Shown one piece after another: positions 43,886 to 52,360 of a DNA stretch of 64,000 bases (position 1 is its first letter; each line of letters starts with the position of its first letter). The position numbers and the translations under genes were made by a program. The notes beneath the pieces were generated by a model. The model worked only from the letters and a program-made list of their open reading frames with translations. It was not told where the DNA came from and did not search any database. Source of the stretch: Allopontixanthobacter confluentis. GTDB lineage: Bacteria > Pseudomonadota > Alphaproteobacteria > Sphingomonadales > Sphingomonadaceae. Where the stretch lies: contig NZ_WTYU01000002.1 of the NCBI RefSeq assembly GCF_009827615.1, positions 479,020-543,019 on the forward strand, written 5' to 3'.

Positions 43886-43922
43886 TTGACCCGGGCCAGG
43901 GGACTGGTCCGGCCCGGGTCAA
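43886..43922. repeat. Large perfect inverted repeat between the LytTR and urcA genes
   Basis: TTGACCCGGGCC (43886-43897) and its exact complement GGCCCGGGTCAA (43911-43922), with a second GGAC/GTCC pairing inside. About 16 bp of stem in 37 bp. No T tract follows on either side. It is downstream of both convergent genes. Confidence 0.85.
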
Positions 43923-43939
43923 GACGGCTGACGGGCAAA

Positions 43940-44257
43940 TCAACCGCCGAGGCGCTGATCGGTCAGGATGGCTGCAAACTGCTTTTCAGCCTGCGCTTTG
44001 GCCGTGTGGAAGCACTGCAGTACATCGCGAGTTGGCACGCGGGTGCCAGTGACAGCACGGTCCATTCCGCAAACTTCGCGGGCGGCCTTGATAATCCGCT
44101 GGTTGAGCGTTTTCTGGCCAGCAGCGGTGGCAAGGTTGAGATCGGCATATTCGACATGAATCGTCTGCTTTTGTTCAGTGTTCGCGAATGCCGGTGCGGC
44201 TGTGCCAGCGGTGACGGTTGCGCCAAGGGCGGCAAGAGCAATCATTGCATGTTTCAT
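43940..44257 (-). CDS. UrcA family exported protein
   Basis: A 105-residue protein with a signal peptide (MKHAMIALAALGATVTAGTAAPAFA) and one UrcA-type domain: IHVEYADLNLATAAGQKTLNQRIIKAAREVCGMDRA...LQCFHTAKAQAEKQFA, with two cysteines (VCGMD and LQCFH) likely paired. UrcA is widespread in sphingomonads and Caulobacter and lacks a defined role. GGAGGAG 7 nt before the ATG at 44257 decides the start over one at 44287. Confidence 0.88.
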   Translation of the reverse strand: MKHAMIALAALGATVTAGTAAPAFANTEQKQTIHVEYADLNLATAAGQKTLNQRIIKAAREVCGMDRAVTGTRVPTRDVLQCFHTAKAQAEKQFAAILTDQRLGG

Positions 44258-44463
44258 AATCTTCTCCTCCAATTGCGAGACCACCAAGAGGGGGGCGGGC
44301 GGCCTTCACAAACATTGGAGTAGGCGGCTTTCGCGATCACTTCAGCCAGACTTCGACAGCGGCGCGCATTCTTCCGACCACGGATGTAGTCGGCAGATGA
44401 ATGCTGTAAAACCGCGGTCGAATGCTGTTTGGCAATCGACGAAGGGCAGTGCATGATGTGCCC

Positions 44464-44730
44464 ATGGTGCTGATTGTCATCTTCATGCTGGGAATCGGCA
44501 ATTTCGCCCTCCACCGCGCCGTGCTGGAAAGCAGGCACCCCTTGCTTGGCCAGATGCCGTGGTTTGTGCACATGCTGGGCGGGCGCGTGACCATGGTCAC
44601 CGAATTCGTGGTTTTGCTGGCGTCCATGTTGTTGGCGGCCAATGGCTGGCCGTCGCTGGTGTGGGCCTATCTTGGCTATACTGCGCTCAATGCTGTTGCT
44701 GCCTGGTTGATCCTGACGCGTCGCATCTGA
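44464..44730 (+). CDS. Hypothetical small inner-membrane protein
   Basis: An 88-residue protein of unknown family with three hydrophobic helices (MVLIVIFMLGIGNFAL, VTEFVVLLASMLLAANGW, VWAYLGYTALNAVAAWLIL), and the conserved-looking motif HPLLGQMPWFVHMLGG. No Shine-Dalgarno distinguishes this ATG from one at 44422, but the later one begins the first helix. It precedes the lipid-kinase gene by 85 bp, and could sit in the same transcript. Confidence 0.6.
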   Translation: MVLIVIFMLGIGNFALHRAVLESRHPLLGQMPWFVHMLGGRVTMVTEFVVLLASMLLAANGWPSLVWAYLGYTALNAVAAWLILTRRI

Positions 44731-44815
44731 CCTTGATTTGCGCCGCAACGGGCTTGTGCGCCGCGTATTTGGCGGGGTTCGGGAACAACCAGCCGCCTTG
44801 CCGCGCTTAGGCTGT

Positions 44816-45667
44816 ATGGAACCAAATTCGACAACATGGCTGGTCATCAACAGCGCCAGCGGCAGTCACGATCCGGAAATGGTGGAAACCATTACGGGCG
44901 CATTGGCAGATGGCGGTTATCCGGCCAAACGGGTGGTGGATTGCAAGCAGGATGAATTGCCTGATGCCGCCATGGCAGAACGCGAGGGCGTGACCCATGT
45001 GGTGCTGCACGGCGGGGATGGCACGCTGAATGCGGCAATCACCCGGCTGGAAGGGTGGGACGGCGCCATTCTTCCCTTGCCCGGCGGCACCTCCAACCTT
45101 TTGTGCCACCGTCTGTTTCCCGATTGCGATACATTGGCCATTCTGCGCAGTTTCACGTCTGGCGAGTTGGTGCGCCGGCGTGAATTTTGCCTCCGCGGGG
45201 AAAATCATGTGGCCTTGTGTGAGATACTGGCTGGCCCCGGCGCATTATGGGCCGACGTGCGCGAGGAAATGCGTGAATACAACATCGGTCAAACGCTGGC
45301 CAAGGCCATTGATGCCAGCGGAATTGGCGATACCGGCCCCAATGTTGTGCTGGCCGATCCGCAGCGCGGCAAGGATGAAGGGTATGGCGGGCTGCGTCTG
45401 ATTGTGGAAGCGCACACCATGCGTATCGAAGGATATGGCCCCGATGGCTTGTCGGAATTTGTCGAACAGGGCATCGCCATTTTGAAGCGCAATTTTCGCG
45501 AAGGCCCGCACGATGATCTGGGCGTGGCCGAAAAAGCGGTGCTGCGGTCGGCCGAAAATCAGCCGATACCGCTCATGGTTGATGGCGAACGGCATACAGG
45601 CGGGGCGGAAATCACGTTTTTGCTTGCCCCGCTCCAAGTCGATCTGCTTGGGCCGGTGAATGGCTGA
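44816..45667 (+). CDS. Diacylglycerol-kinase family protein (YegS-like lipid kinase)
   Basis: A 283-residue protein of the DAGK catalytic family. Seen are the N-terminal INSASGSH strand, the nucleotide-binding loop VVLHGGDGTLNAAI near residue 64, and ILPLPGGTSNLLCHRL near 86, then a beta-sandwich second domain (CLRGENHVALCEILAGPGALWADVREEM). It may phosphorylate diacylglycerol, sphingoid or other lipids; in sphingomonads sphingosine-type substrates are conceivable but not shown. The stop overlaps the phosphoesterase start by 8 nt, so the pair is coupled. Confidence 0.85.
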   Translation: MEPNSTTWLVINSASGSHDPEMVETITGALADGGYPAKRVVDCKQDELPDAAMAEREGVTHVVLHGGDGTLNAAITRLEGWDGAILPLPGGTSNLLCHRLFPDCDTLAILRSFTSGELVRRREFCLRGENHVALCEILAGPGALWADVREEMREYNIGQTLAKAIDASGIGDTGPNVVLADPQRGKDEGYGGLRLIVEAHTMRIEGYGPDGLSEFVEQGIAILKRNFREGPHDDLGVAEKAVLRSAENQPIPLMVDGERHTGGAEITFLLAPLQVDLLGPVNG

Positions 45668-46514
45668 CAGCACTCTATTATTTCACCTGAGCGATATTCA
45701 TTTTGGCCTCGAGGATAACCGCGCGCTGGACTGGGTCGCGGCGGAAGTATCACGCCGCAAACCTGACGCCGTGATGATCACCGGCGATCTGACCATGCGT
45801 GCAAGGCACCGCGAATTTGCCGCAGCGCGGGAATGGATCTGTTCGCTGGAAGCACCGGTTACAGTGGAAGTCGGCAACCATGATTTGCCCTATTTCAACC
45901 CGGTGGAACGGTTTTTTACCCCGTACAAGCGATTCAAGGGCATGGAAGCCATGGTGGAGCGTGAACTGGACCTGCCAGGCCACGCGATCATTTCGCTGAA
46001 GACCACCGCACGCGCGCAATGGCGGATGAACTGGTCGAAGGGCTGGGTGACCGATGCGGCGCTGGAAAAAACGCTTCGCGCTATCGATGCCCTGCCGCCG
46101 GGCCGTCAGGTGCTGATTGCCGCCCATCATCCGCTGGTGGAGGTGGGCACCCATGGCACTGCGCTTACGCGGGGCGGAACACGGGCGCTGGCGGAACTGG
46201 CCAAGCGCAACGTGGCCGCCGTGCTGACGGGCCATGTGCATGATGCATTCGATATCATGCAGGAAACTGAAAATGGCATGGTCCGCATGATTGGTGCAGG
46301 CACGCTGTCACAGCGAATCAGATCAACCCCGCCCAGTTTTAACGAACTGACGATTGTGGGCGGGGATGTGCGCGTGGAAGTGCGCAATCTGCAGCATGTG
46401 GCGAGCGAAGACATGATGATTGACGAGGTGCCCGAAGATGCAACCCCGCCGCGCAGTGCTGGCGAACCCGTCGCGCCGGTCAACCAGGTGCCGCGCACTG
46501 ATCCGCCAGTGTGA
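45660..46514 (+). CDS. Metallophosphoesterase
   Basis: A 284-residue calcineurin-like phosphoesterase with the five metal motifs in order: HLSDIHFGL (residues 8-16), ITGDLTMRAR, EVGNHDLPYF, AAHHPLVEVG and TGHVHDAFD. The substrate (cAMP-like or lipid-head phosphodiester) is not set by sequence. Co-translation with the lipid kinase suggests a related lipid or envelope role. The C-terminal 60 residues are polar and unstructured. Confidence 0.9.
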   Translation: MADSTLLFHLSDIHFGLEDNRALDWVAAEVSRRKPDAVMITGDLTMRARHREFAAAREWICSLEAPVTVEVGNHDLPYFNPVERFFTPYKRFKGMEAMVERELDLPGHAIISLKTTARAQWRMNWSKGWVTDAALEKTLRAIDALPPGRQVLIAAHHPLVEVGTHGTALTRGGTRALAELAKRNVAAVLTGHVHDAFDIMQETENGMVRMIGAGTLSQRIRSTPPSFNELTIVGGDVRVEVRNLQHVASEDMMIDEVPEDATPPRSAGEPVAPVNQVPRTDPPV

Positions 46515-46555
46515 AAGACTGATGCCTGACAGTTAAAAACCCCTGGCAAACAAAG

Positions 46556-46588
46556 AAAAAGGCGGCCCGTTTCCGGACCGCCTTTTTT
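46556..46588. terminator. Bidirectional rho-independent terminator
   Basis: GGCGG/CCGCC stem extended by CCG/CGG, with an A tract before (46556-46560) and a T tract after (46583-46588), so it works on both strands. It separates the convergent phosphoesterase gene and rpsI. Confidence 0.9.
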
Positions 46589-46608
46589 GTAGCGATTGTC
46601 TGTAACGC

Positions 46609-47133
46609 TTAACGCTTCGAGAACTGGAAGCTACGACGTGCCTTCGCACGGCCATACTTCTTACGTTCCACCACGCGGCTGTCGCGGGTCAGGAAGCCGG
46701 CAACCTTCATGGTCGCACGCAATTGCGGTTCGAACTTGGAAAGTGCCTGGGCGATGCCGTGCTTTACCGCGCCAGCCTGGCCGGAAAGACCGCCACCCTT
46801 GACGGTGCAGATCACATCATACTGTTCCAGACGGTCAGCAATGCTGAAAGGCTGGTTGATCACCAGACGCAGCGTTGGACGTGCGAAATACACTTCCTGA
46901 TCGCGGCCATTGACGGTGATCTTGCCCTTGCCGGGCTTGATCCACACGCGAGCCTTGGCGTCTTTACGACGGCCAGTGGCATAGGCGCGGCCCTGCGCGT
47001 CCAGTTCCTGCTCACGCAGCGGCGTGGAAGGCACCTGGGCAGTTGCAATTGCAGCGGCATCCGCATCGGGAGTGTCACCAGCGATGGTCTTCAGATCGGC
47101 GAGATCGGAGACGGTGTTGTTTTCGTCAGCCAT
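46609..47133 (-). CDS. rpsI: 30S ribosomal protein S9
   Basis: A 174-residue S9. The 130-residue core starts near residue 48 ([31 protein letters not shown]), has [19 protein letters not shown] and ends with the basic tail [19 protein letters not shown] that reaches the P-site tRNA. The 45-residue acidic N-terminal extension ([18 protein letters not shown]) is typical of alphaproteobacterial S9. Its ATG overlaps the rplM stop by 1 nt (TAATG). Confidence 0.97.
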   Translation of the reverse strand: MADENNTVSDLADLKTIAGDTPDADAAAIATAQVPSTPLREQELDAQGRAYATGRRKDAKARVWIKPGKGKITVNGRDQEVYFARPTLRLVINQPFSIADRLEQYDVICTVKGGGLSGQAGAVKHGIAQALSKFEPQLRATMKVAGFLTRDSRVVERKKYGRAKARRSFQFSKR

Positions 47134-47612
47134 TACGAAGCAGCCTTGTTCTTGCGGTTCAGCGACGCGACGTCCATCACGGTGGGCTGCTGCCCGTCAT
47201 GCGGATGTTCGGTGCCGTTATAGAGGTGGAGTGCCTTCATCTGCGCACGGCCAAGTGGCCCGCGCGGAATCATGCGCTGCACAGCCTTTTCCATAACCCG
47301 CTCGGGGAAACGGCCTTCCAGCACCTTTGCCGGTGTGGTTTCCTTGATCCCGCCAGGGTGGCCGGTGTGCTTGTAATAGATCTTGCCGGTCATCTTGTTG
47401 CCGGTGAACTTCACCTTGTCGGCATTGATGATGATGACATGATCGCCGCAATCGACATGCGGGGTGAAGCTGGGCTTGTGCTTGCCGCGCAGCAGGTTTG
47501 CTACGATGGTGGCAAGGCGGCCAACGACCAGACCTTCAGCATCGATCAGATGCCAGTTTTTTTCAACCTCGGCCGGTTTGATCGACCGGGTGCTCTTGGT
47601 GAGCGCCTTCAT
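47133..47612 (-). CDS. rplM: 50S ribosomal protein L13
   Basis: A 159-residue L13, the assembly-initiating 50S protein. Family motifs: [56 protein letters not shown] and [15 protein letters not shown], then [21 protein letters not shown]. The ATG at 47612 gives the standard length; an in-frame ATG at 47651 would add 13 residues. It is followed directly by rpsI, the conserved pair. Confidence 0.97.
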   Translation of the reverse strand: MKALTKSTRSIKPAEVEKNWHLIDAEGLVVGRLATIVANLLRGKHKPSFTPHVDCGDHVIIINADKVKFTGNKMTGKIYYKHTGHPGGIKETTPAKVLEGRFPERVMEKAVQRMIPRGPLGRAQMKALHLYNGTEHPHDGQQPTVMDVASLNRKNKAAS

Positions 47613-47795
47613 GGCTTGGTTCCATTCCTGAAAAATTGCAGGCCCCATCATGACAGGGCCGGATAGTTTTTCGCGAATCCCCGAAATGGGTTCCGCAAAG
47701 ATGGCGCGATTTGTTCGTTTATGCAGCCTAAGTCAAGCAAATCCGCGCATCTTGGTGGAGGTAAAATAATACCGTCAGCGCAATGCCCGCGTGTT

Positions 47796-48548
47796 TCAGG
47801 CGGACAGCAGGGACCAGTTCTCGCAAGACGTGCGGCTGGCGTCGCCAATTTGTGTGACGATGCAGCGCTGTGCCCGTTGCATCAGGTGCGCCGCAGGATC
47901 GGTGGCGGCGCTGAACGTGACGATGACTGACCCGCTTTGACCATGCGGCAGATCAATCTCGCGGCGTTGCTGCCAACTGGACTGCGCCGGATTGAAGAGG
48001 TCTTCCGGCAACTGGCTGGCAAGCTGCGCGGCAGATTGCTGCAGATAGGCCAGAAACTGTCTGGCATCTGCTTGCTTGGCATCTGACAGCCTTGCCGCAT
48101 CAATCTGCCGGCGGGCCTGCAATATCGCCTGATCAATTTGGGCGGGCGCGCCGTCTGCCTGTTCTGCGGTGATGAGGCCATATTGGTCCAGCGCGATCGG
48201 GAACATGGCGTTTTCTGTCCGGCCACGCTCGATCGCGGCGAGCATGCCCAGGCTTTGCGGAGCGGAAACATCGACGCCCACTTGCTCGCCTTCAAGGGAA
48301 AAGCCCGCATCCTGATCGGTGAATTGCACCTGCCAGATGCGCTGCACGACAATATGCGCGCCATCACCAAGCTCGCGGGACAATTCCCGCGTCAATCGCA
48401 TGGGGGTGGAGGGGGGATTAAAAGCGTTTGCCGCTTGCCGCGCGCTGGCAGGCCGGGCGCGGGCAGGGCGAGTGGTAGCCAGCAGCGGTACCAGGGCTGC
48501 GCCTGCCAGCCAGGCCATGGATTGCCGCCGGTCGAGCGGGCCGGTCAC
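47796..48548 (-). CDS. Hypothetical Tat-like exported protein coupled to ctaA
   Basis: A 250-residue protein of unrecognised family. The start is a GTG at 48548 that overlaps the ctaA stop (GTGA, 4 nt). The N-terminus is twin-arginine-like: LDRRQSMAWLAGAALVPLLATT, so export of a folded protein is possible. The mature part is alpha-helical and glutamine/alanine-rich (AAQLASQLPEDLFNPAQSSWQQ) and has two cysteines near the end (CIVTQIGDASRTSC). A downstream ATG at 48515 would remove the arginine pair. The conserved neighbour ctaA hints at cytochrome assembly, but this is only context. Confidence 0.65.
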   Translation of the reverse strand: MTGPLDRRQSMAWLAGAALVPLLATTRPARARPASARQAANAFNPPSTPMRLTRELSRELGDGAHIVVQRIWQVQFTDQDAGFSLEGEQVGVDVSAPQSLGMLAAIERGRTENAMFPIALDQYGLITAEQADGAPAQIDQAILQARRQIDAARLSDAKQADARQFLAYLQQSAAQLASQLPEDLFNPAQSSWQQRREIDLPHGQSGSVIVTFSAATDPAAHLMQRAQRCIVTQIGDASRTSCENWSLLSA

Positions 48549-49621
48549 TTGCGCCGCCCCAGAACATGGGCGCCCCACGCGGTGGCCGACACCAGCAATG
48601 CGCCGACCGCCTGATGGGCGACGCCCAGCCACAATTCGACACCGGACAAAACCGTGGCAATGCCGAGCAAGATCTGGATGCCAAAGGTGCTGTGGATGGC
48701 CACGGACGCCCGCCGCTCGAACGGTTTGACCTTGCGCGCCAGCACAATCAGCGCCGCCACCGCCACCCACGCCCACCACCGATGCAGGAAGTGCAGGAGG
48801 AAGGGATCATGTGTGGCTGCGTAGAAAAACCCGCGCGCGCCATCATAATCGGGCACGAAACGGCCTTGCATCAAGGGCCAGCTGTCGGACGCAAGGCCCG
48901 CATTGAGGCCCGCGACCCATGCGCCCAGCAGCAATTGTATGAACAGGATCGATCCGGCCAGCACCGTCACCCCGGTCAGCCGCGCCGGCCGCGCTGAACC
49001 CAGCGTGCCCAGCCGTGTCAGATCAAGCGCAGTCCAGATCAGGCCGGCAAGCGTGAACAGCGCAGTCAAAAGATGGATCGACAGCCAGAAATGGCTCACA
49101 TCGGTCATCTCGCCTGACAGGCCGGAGCGGACCATGAACCAGCCGAATGCACCCTGCAGCGCGCCCAGCGCCAGCAGCGCCACCAGCCGCAGTTTATAGC
49201 CCTGCGGTATCTGCCGCCTGATCCAGAACCATGCCAGCGGCAGGAAAAATGCCATGCCGATGATGCGGCCCAGCAGGCGGTGGAACCATTCCCAGAAGAA
49301 GATAAACTTGTAATCAGCCAAGACCATGCCCGCTGGCCCGTTGACCTGCGTATATTCAGGGATTTGCTTGTAAGCATCGAACTGAGCCTGCCATTCGGCC
49401 TGCGTCAGCGGCGGCAAGGCGCCTGTAATTGGCTTCCATTCGGTAATCGACAGGCCTGATTCGGTCAGCCGCGTTATGCCGCCCACCACCACCATGATGA
49501 ACACCAGTACCGCCACACACCACAGCCACCGCGCCAGAAGAAGCGGGCGGCCATCAGCCTTTTCGCTATCAGCGGCCAAGCCGGGCGGGGAATGATCTAC
49601 GTTTCCGATTGCTGCGACCAT
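48545..49621 (-). CDS. ctaA: Heme A synthase (CtaA/COX15)
   Basis: Inner-membrane hydroxylase/oxidase converting heme O to heme A for aa3-type oxidase. The 358-residue protein has about eight helices. Family motifs: the first helix AVLVFIMVVVGGITRLTESGLSITEWKPITGALPPL, EWFHRLLGRIIGMAFFLPL (heme-ligand His), HFWLSIHLLTALFTLAGLIW and LLHFLHRWWAWVAVAALIV (His). Length suits the COX15 type of alphaproteobacteria. It works with hemE/hemJ products elsewhere in this window. Confidence 0.95.
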   Translation of the reverse strand: MVAAIGNVDHSPPGLAADSEKADGRPLLLARWLWCVAVLVFIMVVVGGITRLTESGLSITEWKPITGALPPLTQAEWQAQFDAYKQIPEYTQVNGPAGMVLADYKFIFFWEWFHRLLGRIIGMAFFLPLAWFWIRRQIPQGYKLRLVALLALGALQGAFGWFMVRSGLSGEMTDVSHFWLSIHLLTALFTLAGLIWTALDLTRLGTLGSARPARLTGVTVLAGSILFIQLLLGAWVAGLNAGLASDSWPLMQGRFVPDYDGARGFFYAATHDPFLLHFLHRWWAWVAVAALIVLARKVKPFERRASVAIHSTFGIQILLGIATVLSGVELWLGVAHQAVGALLVSATAWGAHVLGRRK

Positions 49622-49731
49622 GCGCCCCTACTGCGATGCAGCCTGAAAAAGCGCAAGGGCAATCAGGTTGCGAAGCGCGCATGATTGGTTGCGCAAATTG
49701 CACCACAAAACTTTTGTTGCGCCCTTGCGCA

Positions 49732-49748
49732 ATGTTACAACGTCACAT
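49732..49748 (+). promoter_or_regulatory. Zur-like operator upstream of the MerC gene
   Basis: ATGTTACAACGTCACAT, a 17-bp imperfect palindrome (6 of 8 positions paired), resembles the Zur consensus core (ATGTTATA-N-TATAACAT). It ends 14 bp before the MerC ATG, where repression would block transcription. Two TTGCGCAA palindromes (49689-49696, 49725-49732) lie just upstream. Confidence 0.45.
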
Positions 49749-49762
49749 ACATGGAGGCTCTG

Positions 49763-50134
49763 ATGCGCCAGGGACTTCTCTCGATTCGCGCCCGTCTGGA
49801 CCGTGCGGGCATTCTGCTGTCGGGGCTGTGCGCCTTGCATTGCATTGCCAGCATCCTTTTCCTGTCGGCCCTTGGCGCGGGCGGCCACTTGCTGCTTTCG
49901 CCTGAAATTCACCGCATTGGCCTGCTGCTGGCGACATTGATTGCCGCAGTCGCGATTGGCTGGGGCGCATTGCGGCACCGGCGCGCGGCCCCTTTTGTGG
50001 TGGCCATGACCGGGCTCAGTTTCATGGGCGGCGCGCTGGCCGTTCAGCATGGCGTGGAAGAAGCCGTTCTCACCATTATCGGCGTCGCTCTGGTCACGCT
50101 GGGTCACATACTCAACTTGCGCCACGCGCATTGA
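49763..50134 (+). CDS. MerC domain membrane protein
   Basis: A 123-residue protein with four hydrophobic helices and the MerC hallmark cysteine motif [15 protein letters not shown] near residues 20-34. In mercury operons MerC imports Hg(II); here no merA/merR is present. Chromosomal relatives are often single genes of unknown metal role, and the Zur-like site suggests zinc or related metal uptake. GGAGG lies 6 nt before the ATG at 49763, supporting this start over ATG 49751. It is followed at 17 bp by thiSG. Confidence 0.85.
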   Translation: MRQGLLSIRARLDRAGILLSGLCALHCIASILFLSALGAGGHLLLSPEIHRIGLLLATLIAAVAIGWGALRHRRAAPFVVAMTGLSFMGGALAVQHGVEEAVLTIIGVALVTLGHILNLRHAH

Positions 50135-50151
50135 ACGCTATCTGGCGGGGT

Positions 50152-51144
50152 ATGAGCGCCCACCTTACCCTTACCGTTAACGGCGAAACCCGCCGTACCC
50201 AGGTCACCACCATCGCGGCACTCGTGCGCGAGCTGGAACTTGATCCGGCCAAGGTGGCAGTGGAGCGCAATGGCGACATTGTGCCGCGCTCAACCCTGGA
50301 AGGCGCCGCTCTTTCAGACGGTGATGCTCTTGAAATCGTGCATTTCGTCGGCGGGGGCGATCATCAGCCACCAGCAGACGATAGCTGGGAAGTGGCTGGC
50401 CGCAAGTTCACCTCGCGGCTGATTGTCGGAACCGGCAAATACAAGGATTTCGCACAGAATGCCGCGGCGCTGGAGGCCAGCGGCGCCCAAATCGTCACTG
50501 TTGCTGTGCGCCGGGTCAATGTTTCTGATCCCAAGGCGCCCATGCTGACGGATTACATCGATCCCAAGACAACAACCTATCTGCCCAACACGGCAGGCTG
50601 TTTCACTGCTGAAGATGCCATTCGCACGCTGCGTCTGGCGCGCGAAGCTGGCGGCTGGGACTTGGTGAAGCTGGAAGTGCTGGGCGAAGCGCGCACGCTC
50701 TATCCCAACATGCGCGAAACGCTGCGCGCCACCGAAGTGCTGGCCAAGGAAGGCTTCCTGCCGATGGTGTATTGCGCTGATGATCCCATCGCTGCCAAAC
50801 AGCTGGAAGAGGTGGGTGCGGTGGCCATCATGCCGCTGGGCGCGCCCATCGGCTCCGGCCTTGGCATCCAGAACCGCGTGATGATCCGCCTGATTGTGGA
50901 AGGGGCGAGCGTGCCCGTGCTGGTCGATGCCGGTGTCGGCACTGCATCTGATGCCGCGGTGGCCATGGAACTGGGCTGTGACGGGGTGCTGATGAACACC
51001 GCCATTGCCGAGGCGAAAGACCCGATCCGTATGGCCAAGGCCATGAAGCTGGCCGTTGAAGCAGGCCGCCATGCCTATCTGGCAGGCCGGATGGCAACCC
51101 GTAAATATGCCGACCCCAGCAGCCCGCTTGCCGGCCTGATTTAA
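50152..51144 (+). CDS. thiG: Fused sulfur-carrier ThiS / thiazole synthase ThiG
   Basis: A 330-residue bifunctional protein in thiamine thiazole synthesis. Residues 1-69 are a complete ThiS ubiquitin-like fold ([22 protein letters not shown]-type helix, [12 protein letters not shown]), ending in the glycine run Gly67-69. A 10-residue linker ([12 protein letters not shown]) leads to the ThiG barrel: [29 protein letters not shown] with the Schiff-base lysine, and [28 protein letters not shown]. In two-protein systems the ThiS C-terminal glycine is thiocarboxylated; here it is internal, so cleavage or a different chemistry is needed. The ATG at 50152 is close to a GC-rich ribosome site; a TTG at 50131 overlaps MerC by 4 nt. 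Confidence 0.92.
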   Translation: MSAHLTLTVNGETRRTQVTTIAALVRELELDPAKVAVERNGDIVPRSTLEGAALSDGDALEIVHFVGGGDHQPPADDSWEVAGRKFTSRLIVGTGKYKDFAQNAAALEASGAQIVTVAVRRVNVSDPKAPMLTDYIDPKTTTYLPNTAGCFTAEDAIRTLRLAREAGGWDLVKLEVLGEARTLYPNMRETLRATEVLAKEGFLPMVYCADDPIAAKQLEEVGAVAIMPLGAPIGSGLGIQNRVMIRLIVEGASVPVLVDAGVGTASDAAVAMELGCDGVLMNTAIAEAKDPIRMAKAMKLAVEAGRHAYLAGRMATRKYADPSSPLAGLI

Positions 51145-51174
51145 AGCCTCGCTGATTTAAGGCACCTCTGATTT
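51136..51174. repeat. 16-bp periodic repeat at the end of thiG
   Basis: CTGATTT starts at 51136, 51152 and 51168, exactly 16 bp apart; the longer unit CTGATTTAAAGCCTCG is partly conserved. The first copy contains the thiG stop codon. Confidence 0.7.
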
Positions 51175-51196
51175 GGAGCATTCTGGTTACCGGAAA

Positions 51197-51204
51197 TTAA
51201 CCAT
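51197..51204 (+). promoter_or_regulatory. CtrA-type half-site before the 51.2-kb gene
   Basis: TTAACCAT, the CtrA half-site of several alphaproteobacteria, ending 39 bp upstream of the ATG at 51244. A related GAAATTAAC also appears at 51799-51807 before the next gene. Confidence 0.3.
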
Positions 51205-51243
51205 CTTGGGCGATGTTCTCCTTGCAACAGGGGACAAACGACC

Positions 51244-51771
51244 ATGTCGACCACCAGCACTGCTTCGATGACCATTGCCGAAATGCGGGAATTTGCCAGC
51301 TTTGATGCTTGCGAACAGCGGTATATCAAACGCAGCCTCGATGTGGGGTTGGGCCGCCATGATGCGTTCAAACTGTGGGCACGCGATGCGGCGGAAAACG
51401 CCTCCATCCGCAGCCAATATGTCATCTATCAGGATTTGAAGGCGCTGCGCTGCCGGATGCCGAGCGAAATCGGGTTTGACGATCTGGACCCGTTCATGGG
51501 CAAGCTGATGCGCGTCACCGCTTTTGACCTGGCACAAGAAAGGCTGACCAGCTTTTCTGCGTATCGGTTTCTTTATGAGCGCCTGCTTGGCGCAGATGTG
51601 CGCCCCTGGCTGCCCAGCGCATTTTGCGCCGCGTCAGCATTGCCACAAATCCGGCCCGAAAGGCGGCGCGATCTGCTCAAATCCCTGAGCGAAGCTGCCG
51701 CAACCGCGCCGGGATGGTCTGACCGTCAGCCAGCCTTCTATCCTGACTGGGTCGAAGAAATAGCCGCCTGA
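51244..51771 (+). CDS. Unknown protein of 175 residues
   Basis: Not recognised. The product is a soluble, alpha-helical-looking protein without signal peptide or membrane helix. It starts with a Ser/Thr-rich tail, then TIAEMREFASFDACEQRYIKRSLDVG and a mid-part with three cysteines in all (CEQRY, LRCRMP, FCAAS). The end is tryptophan- and proline-rich (APGWSDRQPAFYPDWVEEI). The ribosome-binding site is GGGACA-like and weak. A CtrA-type half-site lies 39 bp upstream. Neighbours (thiG, then another unknown) give no function. Confidence 0.65.
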   Translation: MSTTSTASMTIAEMREFASFDACEQRYIKRSLDVGLGRHDAFKLWARDAAENASIRSQYVIYQDLKALRCRMPSEIGFDDLDPFMGKLMRVTAFDLAQERLTSFSAYRFLYERLLGADVRPWLPSAFCAASALPQIRPERRRDLLKSLSEAAATAPGWSDRQPAFYPDWVEEIAA

Positions 51772-51829
51772 GGGTGAATTTGCGGATTGTGTAGACGCGA
51801 AATTAACGACCCTGCTCCACATATCCGGC

Positions 51830-52360
51830 ATGGCCATTGCCACGCCAGCCCACGCGTTCGGACTTGAACAGCAGGGTGATATTCTTGTTCTGGGCACAAT
51901 CTGGCGCGGCGCCATGATTGGCATGTATTCCAGCACCGATGCCGCCATAATCCAGTGTCTCGAACAGGCATCTGATGCAGGTCTGGCGTTGCCCCAAGGC
52001 GCATTTGACGAATGCCCGCAAAAGCGGCTGTTGGCGCTCGAAGGGCTGGTTTCAGACCGGACCGGTCAGGAAAATGATGCTCAGGCAAATAATGCTGCAA
52101 CCATCAAGGCCTTGTCGATCTGGCGGCAAATGTCCGCCATGCGGGGGCCGGTCATGAACGGGCGCTTTTCGGCCAAGGGCCGGCGCCTGAAAATGGAATG
52201 GAGCCAGTTCAGAAACGGTGTGCGCGAACATTGCGGCCCGCTGACATGCAGCCCGCTTGACCTGTTCGAACAATTGGTCAGCCTGAAACGCGCGTCCGAG
52301 GGTCTGGAACTGGAACTGGTGAAAATCCGCCGCGACATGGCCCGCGGCGAGCCTGCCTAG
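51830..52360 (+). CDS. Unknown protein of 176 residues
   Basis: Not recognised. It begins MAIATPAHAFGLEQQGDILVLGTIWRGAMIG without a clear signal sequence; the middle has CLEQASDAGLALPQGAFDECPQKRLLALEGL; the C-terminal half is basic and helical (WSQFRNGVREHCGPLTCSPLDLFEQLVSLKR) with four cysteines over the whole protein. It follows the other unknown by 58 bp on the same strand. Its stop overlaps the stop of the convergent acyl-CoA ligase (TAG/CTA, 4 nt). Co-expression with 51.2 kb is likely. Confidence 0.6.
   Translation: MAIATPAHAFGLEQQGDILVLGTIWRGAMIGMYSSTDAAIIQCLEQASDAGLALPQGAFDECPQKRLLALEGLVSDRTGQENDAQANNAATIKALSIWRQMSAMRGPVMNGRFSAKGRRLKMEWSQFRNGVREHCGPLTCSPLDLFEQLVSLKRASEGLELELVKIRRDMARGEPA

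Noticed and set aside
44254-44850. 198-codon minus-strand frame across the urcA start and the small membrane protein gene
   Set aside because: Composition is shadow-like (R, Q, H rich), and the plus-strand frame gives a better membrane protein.
49763-50134. Mercury-resistance operon
   Set aside because: Only a MerC-family gene is present; merR, merA, merP and merT are absent.
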